A DNA stretch of 64,000 nt, taken from Dastarcus helophoroides. Its lineage: Eukaryota; Arthropoda; Insecta; Coleoptera; Bothrideridae. Each line of letters begins with the position of its first letter. Within the stretch, counting starts at the first letter, position 1. Below are positions 1 through 12,100 of the stretch, piece by piece. The notes beneath the pieces were generated by a model. That model ran no database searches, was not told the DNA's origin, and saw only the letters and a list, made by a program, of their open reading frames with translations. The DNA lies in the NCBI GenBank assembly GCA_028583605.1, contig CM053334.1:19254618-19318617 (forward strand). The letters run 5' to 3'. Both the position numbers and the translations under genes were made by a program.

Positions 1-1765
1 AAATTGTCCTTATGTAAGAAATCGTGATTATTAATCGACGCGTAATTAATTTTTTAAATATCGCGGATTAGCTATACCGGAAGTTTTGTCTACTATTTTG
101 CAAATGGCAATCAGTTTTATTTTTACATCGTCCGTTGTTAAGATCTTAGAGTTTATCGCATATATAACGTTATTTACCGCATATATAATGTTATATATCG
201 CCTATATAATGTTATATAACGTAATTGTCAGGGAAACAAATGAGCTGTGATAGTTTAAATGTTAGAAAAATAACAAGGTTGTGCGGGAAATTTAAAATTT
301 GTTTTATTAAAAAAAAACGAAAGAAAATCTCAAGGGTAATGCGATGTTTAATTGATAATTTATACAGATTGCTTCATAATTTATCGCTAAGTGATACAAT
401 TCGAAATTATCTACTTCTTTAGTTACATAAAACCCATCAAAGCGAGTTTTTTTCCGCGTTGGTATCGGCTTTATATTTAGGACCAATGCCAACTGGGTTA
501 ACGTTCATTGTTAAGTTTTTACGCTATAAATTAAAAATATAATTGGGAAGTTCGTCCAGCTGATTCATGAATGTAAACATTTTATCACCAACTATGTTGT
601 CAAATGAGTGTTTACAAATAATACATTGACAATGTAGGAAGTTTGCAAAATATTCATATTATCGGCTAAATTCTCACTAATTACATTCGGTTATTTGTTC
701 TTTTAGATATTTCAATTTCCGGGTAATATGACTTGTTTTTAATTGACTCGATGCATGTAAACAAAACAGTTTAACGACCTCTATCTTTGGATTCCTGATG
801 GGCAGAATAAAACTGGATACGAGGGCCTTTGTCTAGAGAGGCGCTTGTATCCATATTTATCTAAAAGTTAGAAGTTATATATTCAGGATCAGGATGCCAA
901 ACTGACAACATAATAGAACCGAAACCGGTCTTTGGTTTCCAAACTGTGAATATGTTCAAACTCATCGGTACGTGCGTTGGAATAGCATTAGGGCGTTAGA
1001 ATAGTTACGTACATTAGGGTAGATCAAAAATACAGGACCCACAAGATACAAAGTGGCCTAAATTTTACGTGACGCATGACGTATTGTATGAATAACCCGA
1101 TAGGAGAAAAAATAAATAAGAAATGAAGAGATGGAAATAAGGAAAAAGAAAATGGTAATGAGGATCACATCTGAATGCCACGTTTAGTGTAACTAAACAT
1201 TTTTTCATATTTAAGTGACTAGTTGACTTACGTTACTGTTGAGACTCCCCCGTATTCAATAGTTTCGAAACTGATTGAAGTCGACTAAAGGATTTCATGA
1301 ATTTATAATAAATTTAAAAAACGATGCTGGTGTTTTTGGCAGCCAATGGGATTTATATAAATAGATTTTAATATTATCAATATGGAGCACTTGCATCAAC
1401 CTGGACCAAAAACAAACAACCGATTAAATATGTTCCATAAAAGCGAATTTGCATAAATATTTTCCGCATGCAATTTACAAACAATGGAATTGAAGACAAT
1501 GAAAACTAAATATATTTACGAATATAAGTCGAATTTCTAGAAAAGTCAAAATCAAAGTCAAAATTTTCTGGTTACAATTCAAATCTGCGAAGAAAACCAT
1601 AGAGTACCTTCTATTGAGCTACGATTTGTCATTTCAATTTTCAACATTTCAGAAAATCGAACAATAAAAAGTATCAAATCGCACTCAAGTATCCTTTCAC
1701 GTAAAATTCAAAACTGTTCAAGTGTCTCGCTATCACCATTTTACTGCAATATTTTTGGCACAAAA

Positions 1766-1793
1766 CACAAACCACTAACGTTAGTGGTTTGTG
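1766..1793. repeat. Perfect 28-bp palindrome
   Basis: The 14-base arm CACAAACCACTAAC is followed immediately by its exact reverse complement, with no spacer. Such a perfect palindrome can be the joined ends of a terminal-inverted-repeat element or a dimeric protein site. No target duplication is evident. Confidence 0.85.
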
Positions 1794-1887
1794 ACAAAAC
1801 GCACGAAAATATAAATGTGACCTTTGATAACTGTCAGTTTCTTCTTTAATTTCGATGGTAACGAAACGACCATTTACTATATGACAA

Positions 1888-2035
1888 ATGTTAGTATTTA
1901 AATTTTGGTGAAATGGAGGGGTCCTTAGTTATCTTCAAAAATTGATATACTAATCTTGTCTCCTGAAACAAAGAATGATTAAAAAACGCAACAATGGTTG
2001 CTCTAACGTGTTTCGATAGCCAAGCTATCATATTC
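1888..2035. mobile_element. Foldback (MITE-like) element copy, degenerate
   Basis: Contains the family signature of a GGTCCTTAGTTATC-like end, CCTGAAAC followed by an A-rich stretch, and a core with AACGTGTTTCGATAGCC and AAGCT. Related copies are at 21345-21530, 30540-30700 and 40188-40360. In better-preserved copies the CCTGAAACCAAGAAAGATTAA segment recurs inverted, giving a foldback structure. It is non-coding. Confidence 0.55.
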
Positions 2036-3149
2036 AGAGAGATACTAACTAAATTTAATAATAATGTTACTTTTGTTCTTAATACAGTCGTACAAAAAAC
2101 GTTTGTATTTCGTGCCAGAGATCCGTGTTTGTTGGCACAGTCGAGCAGTTTCGACCAAACATTGGAACTGTCAGGTGCCATTTAAAAAACGCTCATTTCG
2201 AGCACATCACTTTTTTAGATACAAAATTAACAGTTTTTACATCTTCGAAAGATATTAACTTTTTTCCAGCTAAATGGTTTAATAAACTATAAAAAAATAT
2301 TGGGAAAACGTATTCCGCATAAGACACATTTTCTATTAAATCAGTATTTAGCATTCATTCATGATACTGAGTCCATGACGCTACAGATTGAATATTTTTT
2401 CAATATTATGAGTTATTTTCAAGTAAATAAGTAGATTTCTGCTTGAAAAAACAGTTAATGGCATTAGAAACGTCGTCACATTCGTAATAGTGTCCTATTA
2501 CTTAAGTTCTATCCAATCTAAAAACGTGTCGAAGTAACTTACCCACGGAAAATCCTGTGATTAGCGTAGGATGGAAATTGTCATTAAATTAGGCTGTATT
2601 ATGAATGTCCGGTTTTAAATAACTTCGGCCAACCAAGGGGCAGTCCTGATCAGAAATCGTTGATCCAACCGGCGCGAACCCACGAAAACTTTTCCGCGTT
2701 TCCCTGTAATCGGTCAAACCGGCATACCCCTGTACGTCGAGACGCCCGACGCCGCTTATCGAACCTTTCTCTACCGTTTCGCACGAGATGATGTGAATGA
2801 CGCCGACGAAGTTTTAGCTTTTAGACGTCCAGCTGTTCTGCACCTTTTGCATTCCATTGTGTAATTACGCAAAGACGCGGCGGCAAGTTCGCCGACTTTT
2901 ACGACCGACAGGCATACATTTTAAGCGAACGACTCCCGACGGCCATTATTATGGTTGCGTTTCGCGGAAAACACGTGACCGGACGAACGGGCTTCTTTTG
3001 CGCCCCCCGTTCACGCGCTGCCACTAGAAAGTCTTCAGGCTCCATGTTTTGGCGGCTTTTTCCCTTGTTTTTTTTTTCGTTCCTTAACTTCCTAATTATT
3101 TATTTTTAAACTTCAAGGGAAAATGTGACAGACATTCTTTCATAATAGT

Positions 3150-3172
3150 TTTGTTTTTAATAGATGATTTTC

Positions 3173-3236
<64 letters not shown>

Positions 3237-6200
3237 CTCTTCGCTTTTCTCTCTTCTCTCCACTCTCTTCTCTTTTCTCTCTACTCTCTGCTCTTTTCTC
3301 TCTACTCTCTGCTCTCTGCTCTTTTCTCTCTTCTCTCTTATCCTCTTTCTCATTTTCTTTCTCTTTCTCCTTCTCCTTCTCCTTCTCCTTCTCCTTCTCC
3401 TTCTCCTTCTCCTTCTCCTTCTCTTTCTCTTTCGCTTTCTCTTTCTCTTTCTCTTTCTCTTTCTCTTTCTCTTTCTCTTTCCCTTTCCCTTTCCCTTTCC
3501 CTTTCCCTTTCTCTTTCTCTTTCTCTTTCTCTCTTCTCTTTCTCTTTCTCTCTCTTCCTTCTCTTCTCTTTTCTTTCTCTTCCTTTCTTTTTCCTTCTCT
3601 TCCCTGCTCTTCCCTTTTCTTTTCTGCTCTGCCTCTTCCTCTTCCTCTTCCTCTTTCTCTTTCTCTTTCTCTTTTCTTTTCTCTTCCTTTCTTTTTCCTT
3701 CTCTTCCCTGCTCTTCCCTTTTCTTTTCTGCTCTGCCTCTTCCTCCTCCTCTTCCTCTTCCCTTCTCTTCCCTTTTTTTCCTTTATCTTCTCTTCCTCTT
3801 CCTCCTCTTTTTTCTCTTCCTACTCTGCTTCTTCCACTTCTTCTTTTTCTCCTCCTGCTCTTCTCCCTCTTCCCATTCCTCTTCTTTTCTTTTCTCTCCT
3901 CTTGTCTTCCCTTCCTTTCTGTTTCCTTCTCCTCCCTTTTCTTTCCTGCTCTTTCTTTTCCTCTTCCTTCTCTTCCCTTTTCTTCCTTTCTCTTCTCTTC
4001 CTTTTTCTGCTCCTCTTCCTCCTCTTCCCTTTTCTTCCTTTCTCTTCCTTTCTCTTCTCTTCCTGCTCCTCTTCCTCCTCTTTTTCTCTTCCTACTTTTC
4101 TTCTACCACTTCTTCTCTTTTCTCTTCCTGCTCTTCTTCCTCTTCCATTCCCATTGCTCTTCTCTTCTTTTCTATGCTCCTGTCTTCTGTTCCATTCTCT
4201 TCCTTTCTTTTTCCTTCTCTTCTCTTTCCTTTCCTGCTCTTCCTCCTTCTCTTTCTCTTCCCTTCTCTTCTCTTTTCTACCTTTAACTTCCTTTCTCTTC
4301 TCTTCTTCCTCCTCTTTTTTCTCTTCCTACTCCTCTTCTTCTACTTCTTCTTTTTTCTCTTCCTACACTTCTTCCTCTTCCCATTCCTCTTCTCTTATTT
4401 TCTCTTCTCTTGTCTTATTTTTCATTTTCTTCCTTTCTTTTTCCTTCTTCTCCCTTCTCTTCCCTTTTCTTTCCTGCTCTTCCTTTTCTTCCTCTTTCCT
4501 TCTCTTCCCTTTTCTTCCTTTCTCTTCCTCCCCTTCCTCTTCCTCTTTCCTTCTCTTCCCTTTTCTTTCTTTCTCTTCTCTTCCTCTTCCTACTCCTCTT
4601 CCTTCTCTTTTTGCTCTTCCTACTGTTATTCTTTCACTTCTTCTTTTTTCTCTTCCTGCCCTTCTTCCTTCTCCCATTCCCATTCCTTTTTTCTTCTTTT
4701 ATCTTCTCTTGTCTTTTCTTCCTTTCTCTTCCTTTCTTTTTCCTTCTCCTTCCTTCTCTTCCCTTTTCTTTTCTGCCCTTCCTCTTCCTCTTCTTCCTCC
4801 CCTTCCTCTTCCTCTTTCCTTTTCTTTCCTTTTCTTCCTTTCTCTTCCTCTTTCCTTTTCTTCCCTTTTCTTCCTTTCTCTTCCTGCTTCTCTTCCTACT
4901 CTTTTTCTTCCACTTCTTCTTTTTTCTTTTCCTGCTCTTTTTCCTCTTCTCTTCTCTTCCTCTTCCTACTCTTCTTCTTCTACTTCTTCCTTTTTCTCTT
5001 CCTGCTCTTCTTCCCATTCCCATTCCTCTTCTCTTCTTTTCTCTTCTCTTGTCTTCTCTTCTTTTCTCTTCCTTTCTTTTTCCTTCTCCTCCATTTTCTT
5101 TCCTGCTCTCCCTCTTCTTCCTCCTCTTCCCTTTTCTTCCCTTCTTTTCTCTTCCCCATCCTGCTCCTCTTCCTCCTCTTCTTCTTCCACTTTTTCTTTT
5201 TTCTCTTCCTGCTCTTCTTCCTCTTCCCATTCCCATTCCTCTTCTCTTCTCTTCTCTTGTCTTCTCTTCCATTCTCTTCTTTTCTCTTCCTTTCTTTTTC
5301 CTTCTCCTTCCTTCTCTTTCCTGCTCTTCCTCTTCTTCCTCCTCTTCCTCGTCCTCTTCCTCTTCCCTTTTCTTCCTTTCTCTTCTCTTCCTCTTTCAGC
5401 TCCACTTCCTCCTCTTCTTCTTCCACTTCTTCTTTTTTCTCTTCCTGCTCTTCCCTTCTTTTTCTTTATCTTCTCTTCTTTTTCCTGCTCCTCTTCCTAC
5501 TCTTCTTCCTTTTTCTCTTCCTGCTCTTCTTCCTTTTCCCATTCCCATTCCTGTTCTCTTATTTTCTCTTCTCTTGTCTTCTCTTCTTTTCTCTTCCTTT
5601 CTTTTTCCTTCTTCTCCCTTTTCTTTCCTGCTCTTCCTCTTCCTCGTCCTCTTCCCTTTTCTCCTTTCTCTTCTCTTCCTCCTCTTCTTCCACTTCTTCT
5701 TTTTTCTTTCCTTTTTTTTCCTGCTCTTCCTCTTCCTCGTCTTCTTCCTTTTCCTCTTCTCTTCCTATTCTTCTGCCTTTTCTTCACTCTATCATTCTGT
5801 TCCCTTTTCTTTTTTTCTTTTAGCTTATTTTACCTTCTCTTCCTTTCTCTACCCTTCTCTTCTCTTCCTGCTCTTCTTCCTCCTCTTCCTTCTCTTCTTT
5901 CTACTCCCATTCCTTTTTCTTATTTTCTTCCTCTTCCTTCTCCTCTTCCTCTTTTACTTCCTCTTCCCCTTCCCCATCTTTTTCTTCCTCTTCATTTTCC
6001 TCTTCTTCCTCTTTCTCTTCCTCCTCCTCTTCTGCTGTCTCTTTTTCTTCTCTTCATTTTCCTCTTTCTCTTTTTCTTCCTTGTCCTCTCCCTCTTTCTT
6101 AATCTTTTTTCTTCTCTCTTTTCTTGTCATTCCTCCTTTTCCTTTTTCTTTTCCCCTTCCTTCCTCTATTTCTCTTCCTCCTCTTCTTCCTCTTTCTCTT

Positions 6201-6495
6201 CCTTTTGCTCTGCCTCCTACTCTTCCTATTTCTCTTCCTCCTCCCCGTCCGCTTTCTCTTTCTCTTCCTCCTCCTCTTCCTCTCTCTTCTTCTCTTTTCT
6301 CTTCCTCCTCCTCTTCCTCTTCTTATCTCTTCTTTTCTCTTCTCTTTCTTTATTCTATCCTCTTCTATTTCTTTCTCTTCTTTTCTTTTATCCTCTCCTA
6401 TTCCTTACCATTCTCTTCTCTTGCGTTCTATTTCCTTTATTTCTCTTTCTTCCTTTTCCTTCTTGTCTCTTCTCCTCTCTTTTCTTCGGCTTTTG
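3150..6495. repeat. 3.3-kb polypyrimidine (CT) tract
   Basis: The plus strand is almost entirely C and T. It starts with TCTG and TC dinucleotide runs (about 3177-3232), passes through CTTCTC, CTTTCT and CCCTTT hexamer runs to about 3540, and continues as a degenerate mosaic of TTCCTCTTC-like words to about 6490. Frames of 700-1127 codons exist on the plus strand because every stop codon contains A or G; they encode only Ser, Leu, Phe and Pro and are not genes. The tract ends at an ordinary mixed-sequence boundary near 6490. Confidence 0.95.
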
Positions 6496-8092
6496 GAAAA
6501 GATGCCAAATTTTCCAAATAAGGCCAGATATCTTGGCAAAAACTTGATCAACATTTAGATTGTTTTCTAGAAATTTTGATCAAAATTTAGAAAAGATATT
6601 TCGAAGTTTTTTTAAGAAAATGATTATTGTTTTTCAAAAATCCCGACCTTTTGAATTGTCTCCGAGAGGTGACTATCGAGGAAAAAAAATCGTAATTTCT
6701 GGGAAAGTTGTAGTCGAAACCTTTTGTCTCGGAGAGGTGAAAAGTGTAAATATCGAGAAAAAAATAGTAATTTCTCGATATTTAGACTTTCGACCTCTCG
6801 GAGACAATTAAAATGGTCGGAATTTGAAATTAAAATTGTGAAAAAGTTTCGAAAATTGTAATATTAAATTGGAAATTTTGAGAAAAGAAATGTCAAAATT
6901 TTGAAATAACGGCAAGTGTTTTAACGAAAACTTAAATCTCAATTTATTTTTCTAGAATTTTTGACTAAAATTTGGAGAAGATATTTTTTTTAAATGTCGT
7001 CCTTTTTAATTATCTTTGAGAAATGAAAATCCTAAATATCGATAGAAAAAATTCATTTTCTTAATAGAAAATCCAAATTTCGAGTCAGGGCAAACATTTT
7101 GAAAAACTTTATGAAATAAATTCCCAATTTTTTATAAAACAAATTCTCAACATGTTCATTCTTACCTTGAAGTTTCAATTTTTCTGAAAGGTTTAAAAAG
7201 GAAAAATTTGCAAAAATCAAGCTTAAAGTCGCAAATTCGGGAATAAACTTGAAATTTTTTGTTTTTTTTTTTACATAATTAACGAGTTTTTTTTCGAAAT
7301 TTTGGGCCTTTTCTTTCAACTTTAATTTTTTCCTTTATTGTTTTGATTGAAAAATCGGAATTAGGTTTTTTGAAAAATTTCCCTTTCGATTCTTAAAATA
7401 TTACTTACACTCGACTTTTCTTCGAAATTTCACATTAAAACCAAGTTTTTTAAGTAACTTTAAATTTTTCTCGACATTAGAAGTTACTACCGTGCGAATA
7501 TAATCCTTAGCAGTTCATTTCGGTGCCAGAATCTGAATTCCCCGTTCCTGGTTAGGTTTTCGAATGCGGAATTCAGATTCTGGCGCCCAATGAATTATGA
7601 AACGTAAAATCTAACTAGGAATCCGTGCGTGTGCGCTCGGCGATTGAATTCTGAATTTGAATTCCTGATTCGGAATGCCCTCAAATGATTTTATCTTAAA
7701 ATTAAAGAAAAAAAATGTATTTGCTGTTTATTTTTCTATCAGATTACCCATTTATAATGCGCACGACACGCCACTGAATAGTCTTGGAAAACTTAATTCT
7801 GCCTTGAGCCAAAGCATGAATTGTGCTGACTGAGCCCTGAAAAACACAAAGGCCATTGCTCCTGAAATATCTGAAACACAAAATGGATGAAGAAGTGGGA
7901 TTCTGTGGTTCGATTATTAGGTTAGGTATCAAATGTCAATGTGATTTAAATAAAAACGTCTAGTCAAAGTTTTATAAACTGATATTTTGTTTATTTCCGA
8001 GAAAAATTCGTAACATATACGATGAATTTATACTGTTAAAAACCCAAAATATTCAAGACGTTAAATTTTGACAATAATCTTACGTCTTAAAT
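6496..8092. other. AT-rich intergenic region upstream of TIMM22
   Basis: No gene seen. The sequence is dominated by diverged words of the type AAATTTCGA, GAAAATTTTG and TCGATATTT, as in several other non-coding stretches of the window. Around 6656-6815 the word CTCCGAGAGGTGA and its reverse complement recur. A hairpin lies at 7525-7584. The last few hundred bases should hold the TIMM22 promoter, but no clear core promoter element can be named. Confidence 0.6.
7525..7584. repeat. Inverted repeat, 17-bp perfect arms
   Basis: GCCAGAATCTGAATTCC at 7525-7541 is the exact reverse complement of 7568-7584, with a 26-base loop. It could be a small foldback element or a hairpin remnant. Confidence 0.8.
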
Positions 8093-8741
8093 ATGGAAAA
8101 ACAAGAAGCCAAAAGGGAGATGAGCCAAGAGGAATGGTCCTATTTAATGAAATATTTCGTCGGCAACAATTTCAGATACAGGGAGAATATAATAATACCG
8201 AAAAACATGGGACCCGTTCAAATTAAAACCAACGAGGAAAAACGTGTAGAAGCGTTTTTCGAAAGCTGCACTTTCAAAACCGCAATGAGCTGCGTAGCCG
8301 GCTACGGGCTGGGGGCGGTAATCGGACTTTTTTCCGCCAGCGTTGGCCCATCGGCCACCGACGTGGAACAACAAACAGCTAGGCAAGTGTTCCGAGAAAT
8401 GAAAAATACGACGCTGAGTTACGCCAAGAATTTCGCCTTGATAGGCGCTATGTTTTCAGCTATTGAGTGCTCCATTGAGACGGTAGGTAGTGTTTATATT
8501 GGTTATTTGGTAATATTGGGGTTGTTTTCTGGTAGATGCGAGGGAAATCTGATTGGAAGAATGGGACATATGCTGGCGGAGTCACTGGGGGATTGATCGG
8601 TTTAAGAGGTACGTTGATCTTGTTTTGGTTGTGATTATAAAATTATTTGTTGCAGCTGGTGTGAAAGCAGGGATTTTGGGGGCCGCCGGTTTTGCGGCTT
8701 TCTCCACAGCGATCGATTATTATATGCACTCTAGATTTTAA
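8093..8741 (+). CDS. TIMM22: Mitochondrial import inner membrane translocase subunit Tim22
   Basis: Three exons (8093-8482, 8536-8608, 8656-8741) join in frame to 182 aa, close to the usual Tim22 length of about 190. Tim22 is the channel-forming core of the TIM22 complex, which inserts carrier proteins and other multispanning proteins into the mitochondrial inner membrane. Family marks visible are [11 protein letters not shown] (Cys59, Cys67), [13 protein letters not shown], the IEC cysteine at 126, RGKSDWKN, the glycine-rich [17 protein letters not shown] and the ending [12 protein letters not shown]. Four hydrophobic segments lie near residues 62-83, 112-128, 141-155 and 158-175. Introns are 53 and 47 bases, with donors GTAGGT and GTACGT and acceptors TAG and CAG. 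The start is the first ATG of the open frame. The downstream neighbour BOP1 is convergent. Confidence 0.97.
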
Positions 8742-8769
8742 CATTTGTTTTTATTTTGTTCTAATTTAT

Positions 8770-8775
8770 AATAAA
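8770..8775 (+). terminator. Polyadenylation signal of TIMM22
   Basis: AATAAA lies 28 bases after the TIMM22 stop codon, an expected place for a short 3' UTR. Position and sequence only; no cleavage site can be seen. Confidence 0.7.
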
Positions 8776-9126
8776 GTTAAATTCTGTTTATGTTTTGTAC
8801 AAGTTGTTGCCCCTGTAGAGGTTTAAAATTTAAACCTTCTCATCTTATTTCCCCTTTTGCTGGTTTTTTATGTTTCTGATGAAAGTTTTGTTTGTAAATT
8901 TTGAATAAGCAGAAATTTTCAAAAACCCAAAATTACCAAAAACCGAGATTTTAGGAAAAACTCGACATTTCGAAAACAACTCTCAATTTATGTAATTTAA
9001 ATATTTCTGCTTAGTCGGCTGTCTTAATTAACGAATTTTTTAGTGGTGACAATTTTGTGTAATTAAAATGCCAATAAATAGCAAACATTTTATACAAAAA
9101 CTTGAAACTTAAAATAAGTTAACAAT
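8776..9126. other. Spacer between convergent TIMM22 and BOP1
   Basis: AT-rich sequence that must contain the 3' ends of both convergent genes. No further gene, repeat or RNA is visible. Confidence 0.6.
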
Positions 9127-12100
9127 TTAATTAGAATATAATTTAATGGTTCCATCGGCCCCTGATGAAAATAACCAAGGCTGTAGGGGATGAAACAGCA
9201 CCCCGAAAATACCGAAATCATTATAAGCTTCGTGGTGTTGCAGCCTCTTCAATGGTACTATGAGCGCGTTTTGCAGCAAATCACTAAAACACGACAATTA
9301 GTTTTGAATAAATATTAAAGTGACAACGTACTTGTAGACCATTCCATGTGAAACGATCAGACTCCTATCGTCAGATCCAGATGCAAATAGAGGGTATCTC
9401 TTGTGGAAAGCGACGCCTCTAACGGCGGTACCATGCAACCTAAGCGTTTGATAAGGTTTCGTACTTAAATCCAAATCGAACCAGAGCATCTTCCTATCGT
9501 AGGTTCCAACTAAAAGATTATCGCCACCCGGGTGGATGGCCATCGTGGAAATCCACTTCGAATTAGTCAGGAGTTTTTTAACGAGCATCTGCTTGACTAA
9601 ATCATAGATCCGTACGTGCCGTTGTGTTGCCACAAAGAGGCAGGGTTTGGTTGGATGGAATAGGACACATTGAATTAAACCTTTGGATTTTGTGAAAGGT
9701 AATTGGGATCTTCTACGCGAGATTTGATGGATTAGGACTGATCTGTTTTGACCATCGGGCATAACCTGTGGCGAAATAGTCGCCTTTGCCATGCCATGTA
9801 ACTTGTGTGACTTCTTTAAAGTGGTCGATTGCTATTCTGACACCTCTGGCGTATTGGTCGTCTTCGGGTTCTTTCCACTGGACGGTTGTCCTTACTCGTT
9901 CGCTTACAATAACCTCGGATTGGGGGGCTTCTTTTAGGACGCTATCCGTCTTGCTACATACCAGGGGATCACCTAAAATTGCACCATTTTAACTTTTAAA
10001 TAGTTTAATTTTTTTACAAATTTTAACTTTGTCGAGAAAAATCAATTTTGATTCGAATTTCCAAAGTTTGGCTTTGCTTTTGGGGTTTTGGGTGTAAGAT
10101 TACAATTTTTTCGCAAAATTTCAATATTTTCTCAGTTTCAAGTAATAACTTAAAAAATTGAAAGCAATAGCTTTCAATTTTTCCATCTTTAACCTTATTT
10201 CAAGAAAAAGGAACAGAGTGGTTTTTGCTCCTGCTTTTGTCGAAACGTTTTGAGTTTAAAACGTTTATTATTAAATAAGTCATTAAACTGATATTTAAAA
10301 ACATTACAAGCAAAGAATAAATCTAGTTATTGCAAACTTGCTACTAAAATTGAAGAATTCTAATCTGAACGATGGTTTTTCATTTATAGTCGAATTGAGG
10401 TTCAGGTGACAACTGTAGACTGTATGACTCTCAAAAAATGTAACTTACCAACGTGAGGGTTGATCAACATGACTCTCTTTCCAGCGGCTACCAGGATCAA
10501 TGAAAGGGCGGCATTCGGGCACCATTCCACGCACCTAACGACTCCTTCATCGAGTTTAATGGTTTTTAGGCACCGACCGGTGTTGACTTCCCATATTTTG
10601 ATGGAACCGTCGTCTGAACCGCTTACAAGGTACTGTCCTATTTTATCTGTACTAATAGAGCGCACCATATCAGTGTGTCCTTTGTATTCTAACGCCAAAG
10701 TGGTCGGGAATGGTTGCAAATCTTTTGGACTGGGTAGTTTAGGGACTAACGACTCTGGTTCGATGTTGAGCTTCATTTTGATCGCTCTAGGGCAAAGATA
10801 GAGGTCGAGGCAACGAAGGAAGCGCTCCTTGATGTACCTGGAAATATCACGGTTTATTTAATAAACTTAAGTCAGAATAAGAAACGTTATTAGCGAAGAA
10901 AAAGCCAACAAAACATAACTGAATACGAACTTTACCACTGAAATTGGACAGTTTATATTAAATTGATTACATTATAAGTTTTAACTGCTATTTACAACGT
11001 TTAACTGCAATATCGTATGCTGGACCTAAGCCAAATTTTTTTCCAATATGAAAAAACCATATGTGCCCACAATTTTCCATATTTAGCTCACTAGAATTGA
11101 AAACGATTTGTTCACGTGATTCATTATGGTAAATGTTACAAGCAAGTTGACACATTGGGAATTTTATTACTAAATTAACTGAACCAATTAAAAGTTTTAA
11201 CGAATTTTCATTTGAATGCAATCGCCAATCCCTTACCTAGGATAAGCTGGCACCTTTCTGAGTGAATCGAATTTCTTTGGCACAAAATGCAACTTCCTCT
11301 TCCAAGGTGTATTTTTTAACTTATTCCACTGCTTCAGCTCTTTCTCATCGAACAGATACTCAGGAGGAGGATTATAAGATTCGGCGTGTCCGGGTAAATG
11401 CCGTTTAGGCGCCGCTATATGCTTGTGTATCCGCCTCATCTCTTCAGATTGATCATCAGTCTGCCACAACATGTAAAACTGAGGCTCCTTCTTCGCTCTA
11501 AGCTTCTCCTGTTCAGCCCTAGTTTTTATCCAACCCATCTTAAGAGCATGAACCAACTTGGACACCTTCCTAGCTTCGGTTTTACTGGGGAGAAACGATC
11601 GCTTGTGCTCGGGGAATTTACGGATTGGCGTCTTCATCACCTCGCTGGTGAACCACTCAATCCATGGCTACAAGATTTTCTACTTTACTGACTTAATTAT
11701 CTATTATCTACTTAATTTACTGACTTAGTTTTTGACTTATTTTTCTACGTAATTTACTTACTTAATTTTCTACGTAATTTACTTACTTAATTTACGACTT
11801 AATTTACTGACTTAATATAATTTAAGAATAAAAGACCACTTACGGCGTATTCATCAAAGGTAACATCTGGTATCTTCTGGCTTCTTATCCTCTTGATGAG
11901 TTCTATGTCTTGGTCGCTCAATACGACATTCTGGCCAGTTTGTGGGTCTTTGACAGTCCTCCAAAAATCTGGATCTTCCATTCTTTTGAGAAAGTCATCC
12001 AGCTGATCGCCAGTTTCTGGTTTTATAATTTTTTGACCGTCCCAGTCGTACCCTAGATGTCTGTATTCATCATACCACTTTATCGGTATGTTTCCAACAG

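Larger units (their letters stand above)
1..3149. other. Intergenic region, no gene recognised
   Basis: AT-rich sequence with only short random open frames and no recognisable domain. It contains a perfect 28-bp palindrome (1766-1793) and a degenerate copy of a foldback element (about 1888-2035). From about 2590 to 3060 the base composition changes to GC- and CpG-richer sequence without a long reading frame; this could be a promoter or untranslated first exon of a gene outside the window, but nothing proves it. Confidence 0.6.

Noticed and set aside
3151..6558. Plus-strand open frames of 703-1127 codons and matching minus-strand Arg/Glu/Lys-rich frames
   Set aside because: They arise because the C/T tract contains almost no A or G, so no stop codons can occur. 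Composition is Ser/Leu/Phe/Pro (or Arg/Glu/Lys/Gly) with no domain.
10988..11221. 77-codon minus-strand frame in BOP1 intron 4
   Set aside because: It lies wholly between BOP1 exons 4 and 5, has no recognisable motif and no supporting splice structure.
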